Below, piece by piece: positions 14,488 to 22,036 of a stretch of DNA of 22,036 nucleotides. This stretch comes from an uncultured Prevotella sp. (GTDB taxonomy: Bacteria > Bacteroidota > Bacteroidia > Bacteroidales > Bacteroidaceae). Position 1 is the stretch's first letter, and every line of letters starts with the position of its first letter. The notes below the pieces were generated by a model that was given only the letters and a program-made list of their open reading frames with translations, had not been told where the DNA came from and made no database searches. The stretch lies in contig CAJOHP010000057.1 in the NCBI GenBank assembly GCA_905234355.1, positions 3,090-25,125 of the forward strand, in the 5' to 3' direction. The translations under genes were made by a program, and so were the position numbers.

Positions 14488-15276
14488 TTAACGCTTTCCT
14501 TTCACCAGCCAGTCGTCGATGAGCTGACGGGCGATGGACAGCTTTTCTGGCAGCCGTGGCAGGTGGTCGCGGTGAAACCATCCTCCTTTTTCCAGCTCTT
14601 CGCGCTGCAGGTGCGGCTCGCCGCCGGCATAGTCGGCATGAAATCCCACCATCAGTCCGCTAGGGTAGGGCCACGGCTGTGAGCCGAAGTAGCTCAGGTT
14701 GCAGATGGTCATGCCCGTCTCCTCCATCACCTCCCGGCAGGTGGCCTCTTCGAGCGTTTCGCCTGTTTCCACAAAACCGGCGATGAGTCCGTAGAAGTCG
14801 CTGCGGAAGTTGCGTCCGCGAGCCAGGAATACCTCGTCGGGTCCACGGTGTATGAGCACGATGACTGCTGTGGCCAGCTGTGGCCACACCTCCTTGCCGC
14901 ACTGTGTGCAGCGTTTAGATATGTCGGTATGTAGTTGCATGGGTGCCCCGCACACGCCGCAGAAGTGTGTGTTGCTGTCCCAATAGATGAGCTCGGCGCA
15001 CTTGCCTGCCTTGAGATAGAGTGCACGGTCCAGCTTATAGTAGCTCTGCCTAAGAGGGCATAGTTCGTAGCGCGATGTGTCAGCCGCCTCCGGACTGTCT
15101 ATGGTGTAGGCGCAGACTGGTGTCCCATTGTCCATGGGGGCTATCTGCAGTTGTCTTGTCCAAGGTTTTATGGCCGTGGGGGGGGCGGCACCGAGCGGTA
15201 TAGTAAAGGTGCTGCCGGAACACCGTTCCAGCAGCACCGATTCTTTGCAAAACACAAAGTAGTATTGTTCCTTCAT
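14488..15276 (-). CDS. nudC: NADH pyrophosphatase / RNA decapping Nudix hydrolase NudC
   Basis: The 262-residue product hydrolyses NAD(H) and removes NAD caps from RNA in the cytoplasm. A zinc ribbon uses Cys106, Cys109, Cys123 and Cys126 (FCGVCG and RCTQCG). The Nudix box spans 167-189 (GFVETGETLEEATCREVMEE, then TGM). The NudC-specific motif SQPWPYP follows at 199-205. An eight-base C tract (plus-strand G run at 15178-15185) encodes part of AAPPTA near residue 30. The start codon overlaps the stop of the upstream peptidase gene by one base, indicating coupled translation. Confidence 0.94.
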   Translation of the reverse strand: MKEQYYFVFCKESVLLERCSGSTFTIPLGAAPPTAIKPWTRQLQIAPMDNGTPVCAYTIDSPEAADTSRYELCPLRQSYYKLDRALYLKAGKCAELIYWDSNTHFCGVCGAPMQLHTDISKRCTQCGKEVWPQLATAVIVLIHRGPDEVFLARGRNFRSDFYGLIAGFVETGETLEEATCREVMEETGMTICNLSYFGSQPWPYPSGLMVGFHADYAGGEPHLQREELEKGGWFHRDHLPRLPEKLSIARQLIDDWLVKGKR

Positions 15277-16475
15277 CAGATGCCCAGCTTCTTGCGGATA
15301 TTCTTGGGGATGGCATTCTTGTTGATGAGGAAGTCCATCGTGTTGGCGGCAATGAAGGTCTTGGTCATGTACCAGATGCCTTTGTATTCGCCGGTCTCAC
15401 CCCACGAGTTCTTCACCATGTAGTATTCCTTCCCGTTCTGGTCCTTGGCCACTCCGTAGATGAGCATGCCGTGGTCGTCGGTCAGTTCCCAGTTGTCGAA
15501 ACGCTCCTGTCTTAGCTCCTGTGTGGCCTTGATCTCTGGCACGTTGACTCCGAGCGAGTCGATGATGTCGCGCTTCTTTGCCGGTGCCAGTTTCAGCCAG
15601 CGGGCCATGTCGCTGCCGCGCAGGCTCTGTGCTGCCTTGCCGTCGACGGCGTAGGCCAGTCCCTGGCGTGTGAAGCCGTCTTCACTCACGTCGCCGCCCC
15701 ATGCCACGGTGTAGCCCTCAGCCACAGCGTTGTCGATGACCTGCATCATCTCGTCCATGGGCAGGTTGTAGCTCTGTGGGAAGCGCCAGTTGTCCTGTAC
15801 CTCCACGGCGAAAGTGGTGTAGAAAGGATGATGGGTGTAGCTCGTGATAGAGACATAGTCGTCGAGATTGATGCCGAGGCTCTTGACGAAGGTCTGCGGG
15901 GTGTACTTCTTTCCTTCATAGACAAACTCGTCGGGGCATTTGCCCAGATAGGCATCGAGTATGCCCTGCAGTCCCACCTTCCACTGGTTGGATATTTTCT
16001 TTGCATCGCTCTTGGCCACGGCTGCCACATAAGGCTCGAGCAGAGAGAAGAACTCGTTGAAGTTGTTGAGCGAGTCGCCGTAGAGCGATCCGGGGAAGGG
16101 CATGGCCTCTTCAGGGCAGATGCCATACTGCTTCATCACGGCCAGTGGGTCTTCGGCCGAGCCTCCCTGTGCAAACTGGCAGTCGCCGTGGTAGCGCACC
16201 ACCTGTATGGCGCGGTCCATGTAGGTCTTGTTCTCTACAAACGATTCACACAGGTCATAGGTCTTGCCCGTGGCCTTGAGTATCTCGGCCTCAAAGAAGG
16301 ACAGGGTGGAGTAGCACCAGCAGGTGCCGCTGCGGTTCTGGTCCTTGATGCTGGTGATGGGGTTCTCCTTGATGGTGGTAAAGACGGGCTTGTTGCTTTT
16401 TGCCGAGTCTTTCTCCTCGGCATGTGCATTGACGGCCAGCAAGGCGAGCAATGCGCAGGAAATGATTTTCTTCAT
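15276..16475 (-). CDS. Secreted C1-family cysteine peptidase, bleomycin hydrolase-like
   Basis: The 399-residue product has a signal peptide (about residues 1-19, ending NAHAEE), unlike cytoplasmic bleomycin hydrolases. The papain-fold catalytic set is complete: Gln46 and Cys52 in KDQNRSGTCWCYS, His335 in DDHGMLIYG and Asn356 in VKNSWGETG. The large insertions between Cys and His match the C1B (aminopeptidase C/bleomycin hydrolase) group. It probably acts in the periplasm or outside the cell on peptides. It lies 35 bp after a Xaa-Pro aminopeptidase-like gene and overlaps nudC, so a peptide-degradation operon is likely. Confidence 0.9.
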   Translation of the reverse strand: MKKIISCALLALLAVNAHAEEKDSAKSNKPVFTTIKENPITSIKDQNRSGTCWCYSTLSFFEAEILKATGKTYDLCESFVENKTYMDRAIQVVRYHGDCQFAQGGSAEDPLAVMKQYGICPEEAMPFPGSLYGDSLNNFNEFFSLLEPYVAAVAKSDAKKISNQWKVGLQGILDAYLGKCPDEFVYEGKKYTPQTFVKSLGINLDDYVSITSYTHHPFYTTFAVEVQDNWRFPQSYNLPMDEMMQVIDNAVAEGYTVAWGGDVSEDGFTRQGLAYAVDGKAAQSLRGSDMARWLKLAPAKKRDIIDSLGVNVPEIKATQELRQERFDNWELTDDHGMLIYGVAKDQNGKEYYMVKNSWGETGEYKGIWYMTKTFIAANTMDFLINKNAIPKNIRKKLGI

Positions 16476-16510
16476 TGTAGTAAAAAGTTATTGTTACATT
16501 TGCAATAGTC

Positions 16511-17911
16511 TCAGAATGGCAGTGAGAGCATCTCCTCCAGATCGTCGATGTGGTAGGGTATGCGCTTGTGCCCCATGAATCGGCATCCGTCCTCGGTGAT
16601 GAGCAGATCGTCCTCTATGCGTATGCCTCCGAAGTCTTTATACTGCTCTATCTTGTCGAAGCAGAGGAACTGCTCGCAGTGCTTCTGCTCTCGCCATAGG
16701 TCGATGAGGTGAGGTATGAAGTAGATGCCCGGCTCGTCGGTCACGACGAATCCCGGCTGCAACCGTCGTCCCATGCGCAGGCAGTTGGTGCCAAACTGGT
16801 CGAGGTTGGGGCGTGTCTCGTCGTCGAATCCCACGTAGATTTGCCCGAGTCCCTCCATGTCGTGCACGTCCATGCCCATCATGTGTCCCAGTCCGTGAGG
16901 TAGGAACATGGCGTGGGCGCCGGCCTGCACTGCTTCGTCGGTGTCGCCCTTCATCAGTCCGAGCTCCTTCAGGCGCTCTGTCATCAGGCGGCATACGGCG
17001 AAGTGCACGTCCATGTATTTCACTCCGGGCTTTGCCACCTGCAGCACATAGTCGTGACACTGCTCTACGATGCTGTAGATTTCGCGCTGCTTCTGTGAGA
17101 AGGTGCCGCTAACGGGCATGGTACGCGTGTGGTCGGAGCAGTAGTCGTCGAGCTCGCATCCTGCATCACAGAGCATGAGACGTCCGTCCTGCAGATAATT
17201 GTCGCTGGGCGTGCCGTGCATGATTTCGCCGTGCTGCGTGAGTATGGTGGCAAACGACACGCCTTGTGCCAGTTGTCGTGCCGTGCCGTCTACGATGCCT
17301 CCGATGTATCGTTCTGTGACGCCTGAGTGCATGGCTTTCTGTGCGGCGGTGTGCATCTCGTAGCCCACGTTGCACGCCCTTTCGATGGCGTCAATCTCTT
17401 GTATCTCCTTTGTGGCACGCATGGTGACCACCGCTTTTATCAGCTCCACCGAGGCGGCCTCCTTCTGCTGTGAAGGGTGCAGTCCGAGCAGGTCCATGAG
17501 CATGATCTGCGTGTCGTGGCGATAGGGAGGCAGGAAGTGCACTTCCTGTCCGGCCTTGCGGGCTGTGGCCACGATTTCGGGCAACTGCTTCATGGGCATC
17601 GTGGTGCTCACGCCCACCTGTGCGGCCAGTTCGCTGACGCTGGGCACGAAGCCCATCCACACGATGTCGTCTATGTCGATGTCGTCGCCCACCAGCATGT
17701 CGCGGTCGTTGTCCACATCGATGATACCCACCAGCCCGTCGCGGTGCTGTCCGAAGTAGTAGATGAAGGTAGAGTCCTGCCGCATAGGTGCATAGCTGTT
17801 GGCAGGATAGTTGGCCGGTGCCTCGTTATTGCCCGGCAGGATGATGAGCCCGCTGCCCATAAGCTTCTTCAGCCGGGTCCTGCGGCGCACGTATGTCTCT
17901 CTGTCAAACAT
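16511..17911 (-). CDS. pepP: Xaa-Pro aminopeptidase-like M24B metallopeptidase
   Basis: The 466-residue cytoplasmic product removes N-terminal residues next to proline. An N-terminal creatinase-like domain spans about 1-165. The catalytic pita-bread domain carries all five metal ligands: Asp249 (CDAG), Asp260 (SDHTR), His343 (HGLGHMMG), Glu393 (TDEPGIY) and Glu433 (GGIRIEDD). No signal peptide is present. The start at 17911 follows a TACTTTTG box by about 31 bp. It heads the operon with the C1 peptidase and nudC and is divergent from the patatin-like gene. Confidence 0.92.
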   Translation of the reverse strand: MFDRETYVRRRTRLKKLMGSGLIILPGNNEAPANYPANSYAPMRQDSTFIYYFGQHRDGLVGIIDVDNDRDMLVGDDIDIDDIVWMGFVPSVSELAAQVGVSTTMPMKQLPEIVATARKAGQEVHFLPPYRHDTQIMLMDLLGLHPSQQKEAASVELIKAVVTMRATKEIQEIDAIERACNVGYEMHTAAQKAMHSGVTERYIGGIVDGTARQLAQGVSFATILTQHGEIMHGTPSDNYLQDGRLMLCDAGCELDDYCSDHTRTMPVSGTFSQKQREIYSIVEQCHDYVLQVAKPGVKYMDVHFAVCRLMTERLKELGLMKGDTDEAVQAGAHAMFLPHGLGHMMGMDVHDMEGLGQIYVGFDDETRPNLDQFGTNCLRMGRRLQPGFVVTDEPGIYFIPHLIDLWREQKHCEQFLCFDKIEQYKDFGGIRIEDDLLITEDGCRFMGHKRIPYHIDDLEEMLSLPF

Positions 17912-17942
17912 GTTTGTTTTTGGCTAAATTGTTAATTTCCTG

Positions 17943-17950
17943 CAAAAGTA
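17943..17950 (-). promoter_or_regulatory. -7 element of the pepP operon promoter
   Basis: The minus strand reads TACTTTTG (TAnnTTTG). It lies only 22 bp from the opposite-facing -7 box of the patatin-like gene, so the two promoters share a 93-bp divergent region. Confidence 0.6.
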
Positions 17951-17972
17951 CACATTATTTGCGGAAATAGTT

Positions 17973-17980
17973 TACCTTTG
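17973..17980 (+). promoter_or_regulatory. -7 element of the patatin-like gene promoter
   Basis: The plus strand reads TACCTTTG (TAnnTTTG), 24 bp before the ATG. No convincing TTTG was seen 19-20 nt upstream. Confidence 0.6.
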
Positions 17981-18004
17981 CATATTAAATAATGATAAAA
18001 AGTT

Positions 18005-18850
18005 ATGAAATTAGGTCGCGACACGGGTTTAGTGCTTGAGGGCGGGGGTATGCGTTGTGCTTTCACCTGTGGCGTGCTCGATGCTTTTCTGAAGCATGAG
18101 CGTTATTTCCCTTATGTCGTTGCGGTGTCGGCCGGTGCCTGCCACGGCATCAGCTATGTGAGCCGTCAGCCCCGCCGTGCGCGCATCTCGGCCATCGACC
18201 TGTTGCAGCGCTACGACTATATCAGTCTGAAGCATTTCATCCGTCATGGCTCGTTGTTCGACCCTCAGCTGCTTTATGACCGTTTTCCCAACGAGTTGGT
18301 ACCTTTCGACTATGATACCTTCTTCAGTAGTGGGGTGGAGTATGAGATGGTCACGACCAACTGCCGCACCGGTCGTGCGGAATATCTGAGCGAGTCGCAT
18401 GGCGACCGCCGTCGGCTGACACTGCTCTGTCGGGCCTCGAGCAGTCTGCCCTATGTGAGTCCTGTCATCGAGGTCGACGGCGTGCCCATGCTCGATGGCG
18501 GCATCGTTGACAGTATTCCCGTGCAGCACAGCATAGAGCGAGGCCATGCCCTCAATGTGTGTGTGCTCACACGCAACCGCGGCTACCGCTCTGCGGAGCC
18601 CGACATGCGTGTGCCGCGCCTCTTCTACAAGGAATATCCGCGGCTGCGTGTGGCCTTGAGTCATCGTGTGGAGGCATACAACCGCCAGCTCGACATGATA
18701 GAGCGCATGGAGGACTGGGGCGAGGCGATAGTCATCCGTCCTCAGCGTCCGTTGGAGGTCGACCGCATCTGCCGTGACGCGGCAAAGCTGGAGCGCCTCT
18801 ACGAAGAGGGATTTGCCGAGGGTGAGAAGTTCTGCCTGGCATACCGATGA
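18005..18850 (+). CDS. Patatin-like phospholipase family protein
   Basis: The 281-residue product is a cytoplasmic patatin-fold acyl hydrolase resembling the YjjU/RssA type. The oxyanion loop is EGGGMRC (12-18), the nucleophile Ser42 sits in VSAGAC, and the dyad Asp164 sits in DGGIVDS. All three catalytic elements are present, so lipid ester hydrolysis is expected, but the substrate is unknown. No signal peptide or transmembrane segment is seen. It is a single-gene unit with its own promoter and ends 11 bp from the convergent GH3 gene. Confidence 0.9.
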   Translation: MKLGRDTGLVLEGGGMRCAFTCGVLDAFLKHERYFPYVVAVSAGACHGISYVSRQPRRARISAIDLLQRYDYISLKHFIRHGSLFDPQLLYDRFPNELVPFDYDTFFSSGVEYEMVTTNCRTGRAEYLSESHGDRRRLTLLCRASSSLPYVSPVIEVDGVPMLDGGIVDSIPVQHSIERGHALNVCVLTRNRGYRSAEPDMRVPRLFYKEYPRLRVALSHRVEAYNRQLDMIERMEDWGEAIVIRPQRPLEVDRICRDAAKLERLYEEGFAEGEKFCLAYR

Positions 18851-18861
18851 GCGCCCGACTG

Positions 18862-21120
18862 CTACAAGCTGACGTAGGTCTTTCTGCGTATGTCGCCCGA
18901 GCTGGCGCCCAGAAGCAGGGTGTAGCGTCCTGCGTCAGTCTGCCATTGGCGGGTTGTCTCGTTCCATGAGGCTAGGGTGCTGCGTGCTATGGTCATGTGC
19001 AGTGTCTGGCTCTCTCCGGGTTGCAGCAGTCTCGTCTTGGCAAACGCCTTCAGCTCTTTCGCTGGTTTTTCCATCTGCCGGTTTTTAGGAGCCGACACGT
19101 ATAGCTGCACCGTCTCTTTGCCTGCCACGCTCCCGCTGTTGGTGACGCTCACCGTTACGGCGATGCTGTCGCCTGTGGCTGTGGCTGTGGGCTTGTCGTA
19201 GTCGAAGGAGGTGTAGCTCAGTCCGAAGCCGAAAGGGAAGAGCGGCCTGCACTTGTTGCGCTCAAAACCGCGATAGCCCAGGAAGACGTCCTCCTTGTAG
19301 TGCACCTGCTTGTCGATGCCCGGGTAAGCCTCTTTGCCATATCTCACGTAGGGATAGTCTTCGTATGCCTTTGCAAAAGTGACAGGCAGCTTGCCGCTCG
19401 GACATACAGTCCCCGTGAGCACGCGGGCCAAAGCCGTGCCCGACTCGCTGCCCAGGTACCAGCAGTGCAGCAGTGCGCCGACCTTGTCTATCCAGGGCAT
19501 GGCGTAGGGGTTGCCCCCGAAGGTCACCACGACCATGTTGGGCTGCACTGCTGCCAGCTCGCTGATGAGCTCGTTCTGCCCGAAAGACAGGTCGTAGCTC
19601 TCCCTGTCGCCGTTCTCGCAGTCCTGACGGTGGTTCTTGTTCATGCCACCTATATATATAATAAGGTCTGCCTCTTTCGCTTTCTCTATGGCTTCAGCCT
19701 TCAGCTGTGTGCCGACGGCGGCGTCGGCCTTGTCCACCCCGTCGTAGATGGCTCGTCCCGACCGGTAGCCCTGTGCATAGCTGATGGTGGCCATACCGGT
19801 CATTGCCTTTCTGAGTGCTTCCAGAGGCGTCACCTCGCGCTGGGTCTTCAGCTCCGACGACCCACCGCCCTGTGTGAGCGAGCGCGTGGCATTCTCGCCG
19901 ACGACGAGAATCCTGGCCCCATTCGTCGTCTTGTCCAGCCCTTCTGCCGTTATTGCCGAGAGCCTGGCGGGTGTCAGTGGCAGCAGCGGCGATGGCTTCT
20001 CTTTTCCGCCTATTGTCTTTGCTCTGTCATTCTTCAGCAACACGATGCCCTCTTCGGCTATCTGTCTGCAGGCATCGTAATGGGCTTCTGAGCATTGTGA
20101 GCCGATGACCTTCTGCGGGTTCATGGCCGTGCGGAAGATGGTACGGAGCACACGGCTCACCTTCTCGTCAAGCACGGCCATGTCCACCTTGCCCTCGTCG
20201 ACGAGGCGTTCGAAGGGCCGTGCGAGGTAGTAGTCGTCGTAGGTGAACTCGCTTTCCTTGAGTTTTCCGTCGGTGTAGGTGCCCATCTCGATGTCGAGTC
20301 CTCCGTAGATAGCTTCCTGGGTGTTGGTGGTGCCGCCCCAGTCGCTCACCACGGCGCCGTCCCACTGCCACTCGCCCTTCAGTATGCCGTTGAGCAGAGC
20401 GTCGTTATGACAGCAGTGCACGTTTTGCCAGAGGTTGTACGACCCCATGATAGTCCATACGTGTGCACGCTTGACGGCCTGCTCAAAGGGGTAGAGGTAT
20501 ATCTCGCGCAGCGCTCTTTCCGAGACGTTGACGTTGACGCTGAACCGGTCGGTCTCCTGGTCATTGAGTACGAAGTGCTTCAGACAGCATGCCACGCCGT
20601 TGCGCTGAGCGGCCATGATGTAGGGCACCACCATCTCGGCAGCGAGCACGGGGTCTTCGCCCATATACTCGAAGGCTCGGCCATTGAGTGGTGTGCGCTG
20701 TATGTTGACGCCTGGGCCGAGCATGATGTCCTTGCCACGGAATGCAAACTCCTCGCTGACGGAGTGTCCATAGAGCCGTGACAGCGCCGTGTTCCATGTG
20801 GCGGCCAGGCAGGTGAGCGAGGGGAAGGCCACGACAAAGTCGTTGGTCCAGCGGGCGGGACGCCATGTGTTCCACTCTAGCTCCTCGCGCACGCCGTGGG
20901 GGCCGTCGTCCATGTTGAGCTGGCGTATGCCCAGTCGGGGCACACCTGCCGATGTGAACTTACTCTGTGCGTGGAGCACCTTGATTTTCTCGTGAGTGGT
21001 CATGCGGCTCAATGCGTCTTTCACGCGTTCTTCCAACGGCGCCTGCGGGTCCAGATAGCGCTGAGCCTGAGTAGCAGTCGCAGTGATGAGCCATGCTGTG
21101 AGGCAAATGATTTTCTTCAT
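18862..21120 (-). CDS. Glycoside hydrolase family 3, beta-glucosidase/xylosidase-like
   Basis: The 752-residue exported product has a signal peptide (about residues 1-19, MKKIICLTAW through ATQA). The GH3 barrel domain contains DDGPHGV, LGPGVNI, EYMGEDP and the KH(F) pair at 181-182. The nucleophile Asp260 is in VVSDWGG. The second domain follows (GGGSSEL, YIGGMNKNHRQDCENGDRESYDL) and a C-terminal fibronectin III-like domain ends the protein. The specificity cannot be fixed; glucosides or xylosides are likely. I placed the start at 21120 because the signal peptide begins there; the same frame is open to 21729 but overlaps the upstream esterase gene and is not protein-like. It follows that esterase by 17 bp. 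Confidence 0.93.
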   Translation of the reverse strand: MKKIICLTAWLITATATQAQRYLDPQAPLEERVKDALSRMTTHEKIKVLHAQSKFTSAGVPRLGIRQLNMDDGPHGVREELEWNTWRPARWTNDFVVAFPSLTCLAATWNTALSRLYGHSVSEEFAFRGKDIMLGPGVNIQRTPLNGRAFEYMGEDPVLAAEMVVPYIMAAQRNGVACCLKHFVLNDQETDRFSVNVNVSERALREIYLYPFEQAVKRAHVWTIMGSYNLWQNVHCCHNDALLNGILKGEWQWDGAVVSDWGGTTNTQEAIYGGLDIEMGTYTDGKLKESEFTYDDYYLARPFERLVDEGKVDMAVLDEKVSRVLRTIFRTAMNPQKVIGSQCSEAHYDACRQIAEEGIVLLKNDRAKTIGGKEKPSPLLPLTPARLSAITAEGLDKTTNGARILVVGENATRSLTQGGGSSELKTQREVTPLEALRKAMTGMATISYAQGYRSGRAIYDGVDKADAAVGTQLKAEAIEKAKEADLIIYIGGMNKNHRQDCENGDRESYDLSFGQNELISELAAVQPNMVVVTFGGNPYAMPWIDKVGALLHCWYLGSESGTALARVLTGTVCPSGKLPVTFAKAYEDYPYVRYGKEAYPGIDKQVHYKEDVFLGYRGFERNKCRPLFPFGFGLSYTSFDYDKPTATATGDSIAVTVSVTNSGSVAGKETVQLYVSAPKNRQMEKPAKELKAFAKTRLLQPGESQTLHMTIARSTLASWNETTRQWQTDAGRYTLLLGASSGDIRRKTYVSL

Positions 21121-21137
21121 GTCGTGTGTGATGTTTT

Positions 21138-22036
21138 TTATGGATTTATGCGTATGTCGCTGGTGTCGGTGTCGCGTCCTAACAGGAATCGGTCTATGAA
21201 GGCGTTGACTTCTGGCCACTGTCTTTCCGGTAGCTGGCAGTGACCATGTCCTCCCACGATGCTCCACCCCATGCGGTCGGCAATGCCGAAGTGCTGCCAC
21301 ACCTTTCGTGCGGCCTTTGCTGCGACGAGCATGGCAGGGTCGGCCAGCCATCGGTAGTCGGGGTTGCCCAGGAGGAGCAGGGCGCGCGGGCAGACCATGG
21401 CGCACAGTTGGTGATGGTCGTAAGGCAGGCGGAAGACGCTGTCGCCGCTGAACTGCTGCCGCATGGACTCGAGAAACCAGTGATAGTCCGTCCGCTCGAG
21501 ACTTTCCACGTCGTTCATCGTGTGTGAGGCGCGCCATGCAGCCGCTCCTCCCCCTCCCGGCTCCTGTGCTATGGTGAGCGCCACGCGCTCGTCGAAGGCG
21601 CCGCAGAAGAGGGCCATCTTGCCGGCGTAGGAACAGCCTGTGACGCCGATGCGCCGCGTGTCTATCTTCGTGACAGAAGGCCCGAGCTGCTGCAGTGCAT
21701 CGATGATGCGGCTCAGCCCCCATGCCCACTCGCTATAGGCGCCATTGTCGCTCAGGTGTGGGTATAGGCGGTCGAAGGGGTGCTCGCCACGCTGGTGATG
21801 CTTGCGCCACTGACTGTAGTCGTTGACTTGTGCCTCATGGTATGTCAGGGTGGCTATGGGCTTGCCGTCCAACAGTTGCTTGGGCAGTGAGATGCCGCTC
21901 GTGCCTATCATCAGGGCATAGGGTGGCTGTCCGTGGCGGGGGGAGTGCAGGAGATTGACTATTGCCAACTGAAGGGCAAGACCATCGACCGTTCGGATGC
22001 CATCGACATCCACATCACGGCAAATGACTCCCCTAT
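21138..22036 (-). CDS. CE15 family glucuronoyl esterase-like hydrolase, 5' end outside window
   Basis: The frame is open to the right edge, so the N-terminus is missing; 299 codons including the stop are visible. The alpha/beta hydrolase core matches carbohydrate esterase family 15, which cleaves ester bonds between 4-O-methyl-glucuronic acid on xylan and lignin alcohols. The nucleophile motif is GCSYAGKMALFCGAFDER, followed by QEPGGGGAAAWR and the histidine motif GGHGHCQLP. Characterised members carry GCSR at the nucleophile, where this protein has Tyr. The gene is 17 bp upstream of the GH3 gene in the same direction; together they look like part of a locus for plant cell-wall polysaccharide. 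The export signal would lie outside the window. Confidence 0.8.
   Translation of the reverse strand, partial: RGVICRDVDVDGIRTVDGLALQLAIVNLLHSPRHGQPPYALMIGTSGISLPKQLLDGKPIATLTYHEAQVNDYSQWRKHHQRGEHPFDRLYPHLSDNGAYSEWAWGLSRIIDALQQLGPSVTKIDTRRIGVTGCSYAGKMALFCGAFDERVALTIAQEPGGGGAAAWRASHTMNDVESLERTDYHWFLESMRQQFSGDSVFRLPYDHHQLCAMVCPRALLLLGNPDYRWLADPAMLVAAKAARKVWQHFGIADRMGWSIVGGHGHCQLPERQWPEVNAFIDRFLLGRDTDTSDIRINP

Noticed and set aside
18029..18664. Minus-strand frame opposite the patatin-like gene
   Set aside because: Antisense shadow; the patatin catalytic motifs are on the plus strand.
21121..21729. A 955-codon frame extending the GH3 gene upstream
   Set aside because: The first 203 codons overlap the CE15-like gene in another frame and are rich in His/Arg with no fold; the signal peptide at 21120 marks the true start.

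Overview
The window reads as chromosomal DNA of a Bacteroidales bacterium, most likely a Prevotellaceae member. Three things point there: gene content typical of that order (gldE beside ssb, a PorD/DUF4835 gene between coaBC and a LysM glucosaminidase, a DIMxx-type surface-lipoprotein pattern), start codons without Shine-Dalgarno sequences, and repeated TAnnTTTG -7 boxes of the Bacteroidetes primary sigma factor. The genus is an inference; no rRNA is present. No phage, transposase, CRISPR array or restriction system was seen. Nearly all of the window is ordinary housekeeping DNA.

Layout. 1-1110: the 5' part of a secreted lipoprotein gene running leftward off the window, with its promoter and a nested GC-rich palindrome behind it. 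1132-2487: trigger factor (leftward). 2728-6072: a tight rightward operon clpP-clpX-alkD-like-UDG-like, diverging from tig. 6262-8641: a leftward cluster of a conserved unknown gene, ssb and gldE. 8707-9255: a leftward four-tRNA operon (Gly-Leu-Leu-Gly) with a clear promoter and terminator. 9285-14430: a leftward operon ribE-coaBC-porD-glucosaminidase-nspC; nspC is broken by a frameshift, and ribE has a leader of about 230 nt closed by a 12-bp helix. 14488-17911: a leftward operon pepP-like - C1 peptidase - nudC. 18005-18850: a rightward patatin-like gene. 18862-22036: a leftward carbohydrate operon, CE15 glucuronoyl esterase (cut by the window end) then a GH3 glycosidase.

How they work together. 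Trigger factor and ClpXP cover protein folding and regulated proteolysis; two base-repair glycosylases follow clpX in the same transcript. The ribE-coaBC pair makes the flavin and CoA cofactors, followed by envelope genes. CE15 plus GH3 suggests attack on plant cell-wall glucuronoxylan.

Most worth a second look: (1) the structured RNA leader of ribE, which does not match the FMN riboswitch sequence I know; (2) ClpP with Asn where the catalytic Asp should be; (3) the roughly 10-nt deletion breaking nspC at the PLP-lysine region; (4) a palindromic GC-rich insert read in frame inside the AlkD-like gene. I found no convincing new multi-gene system.
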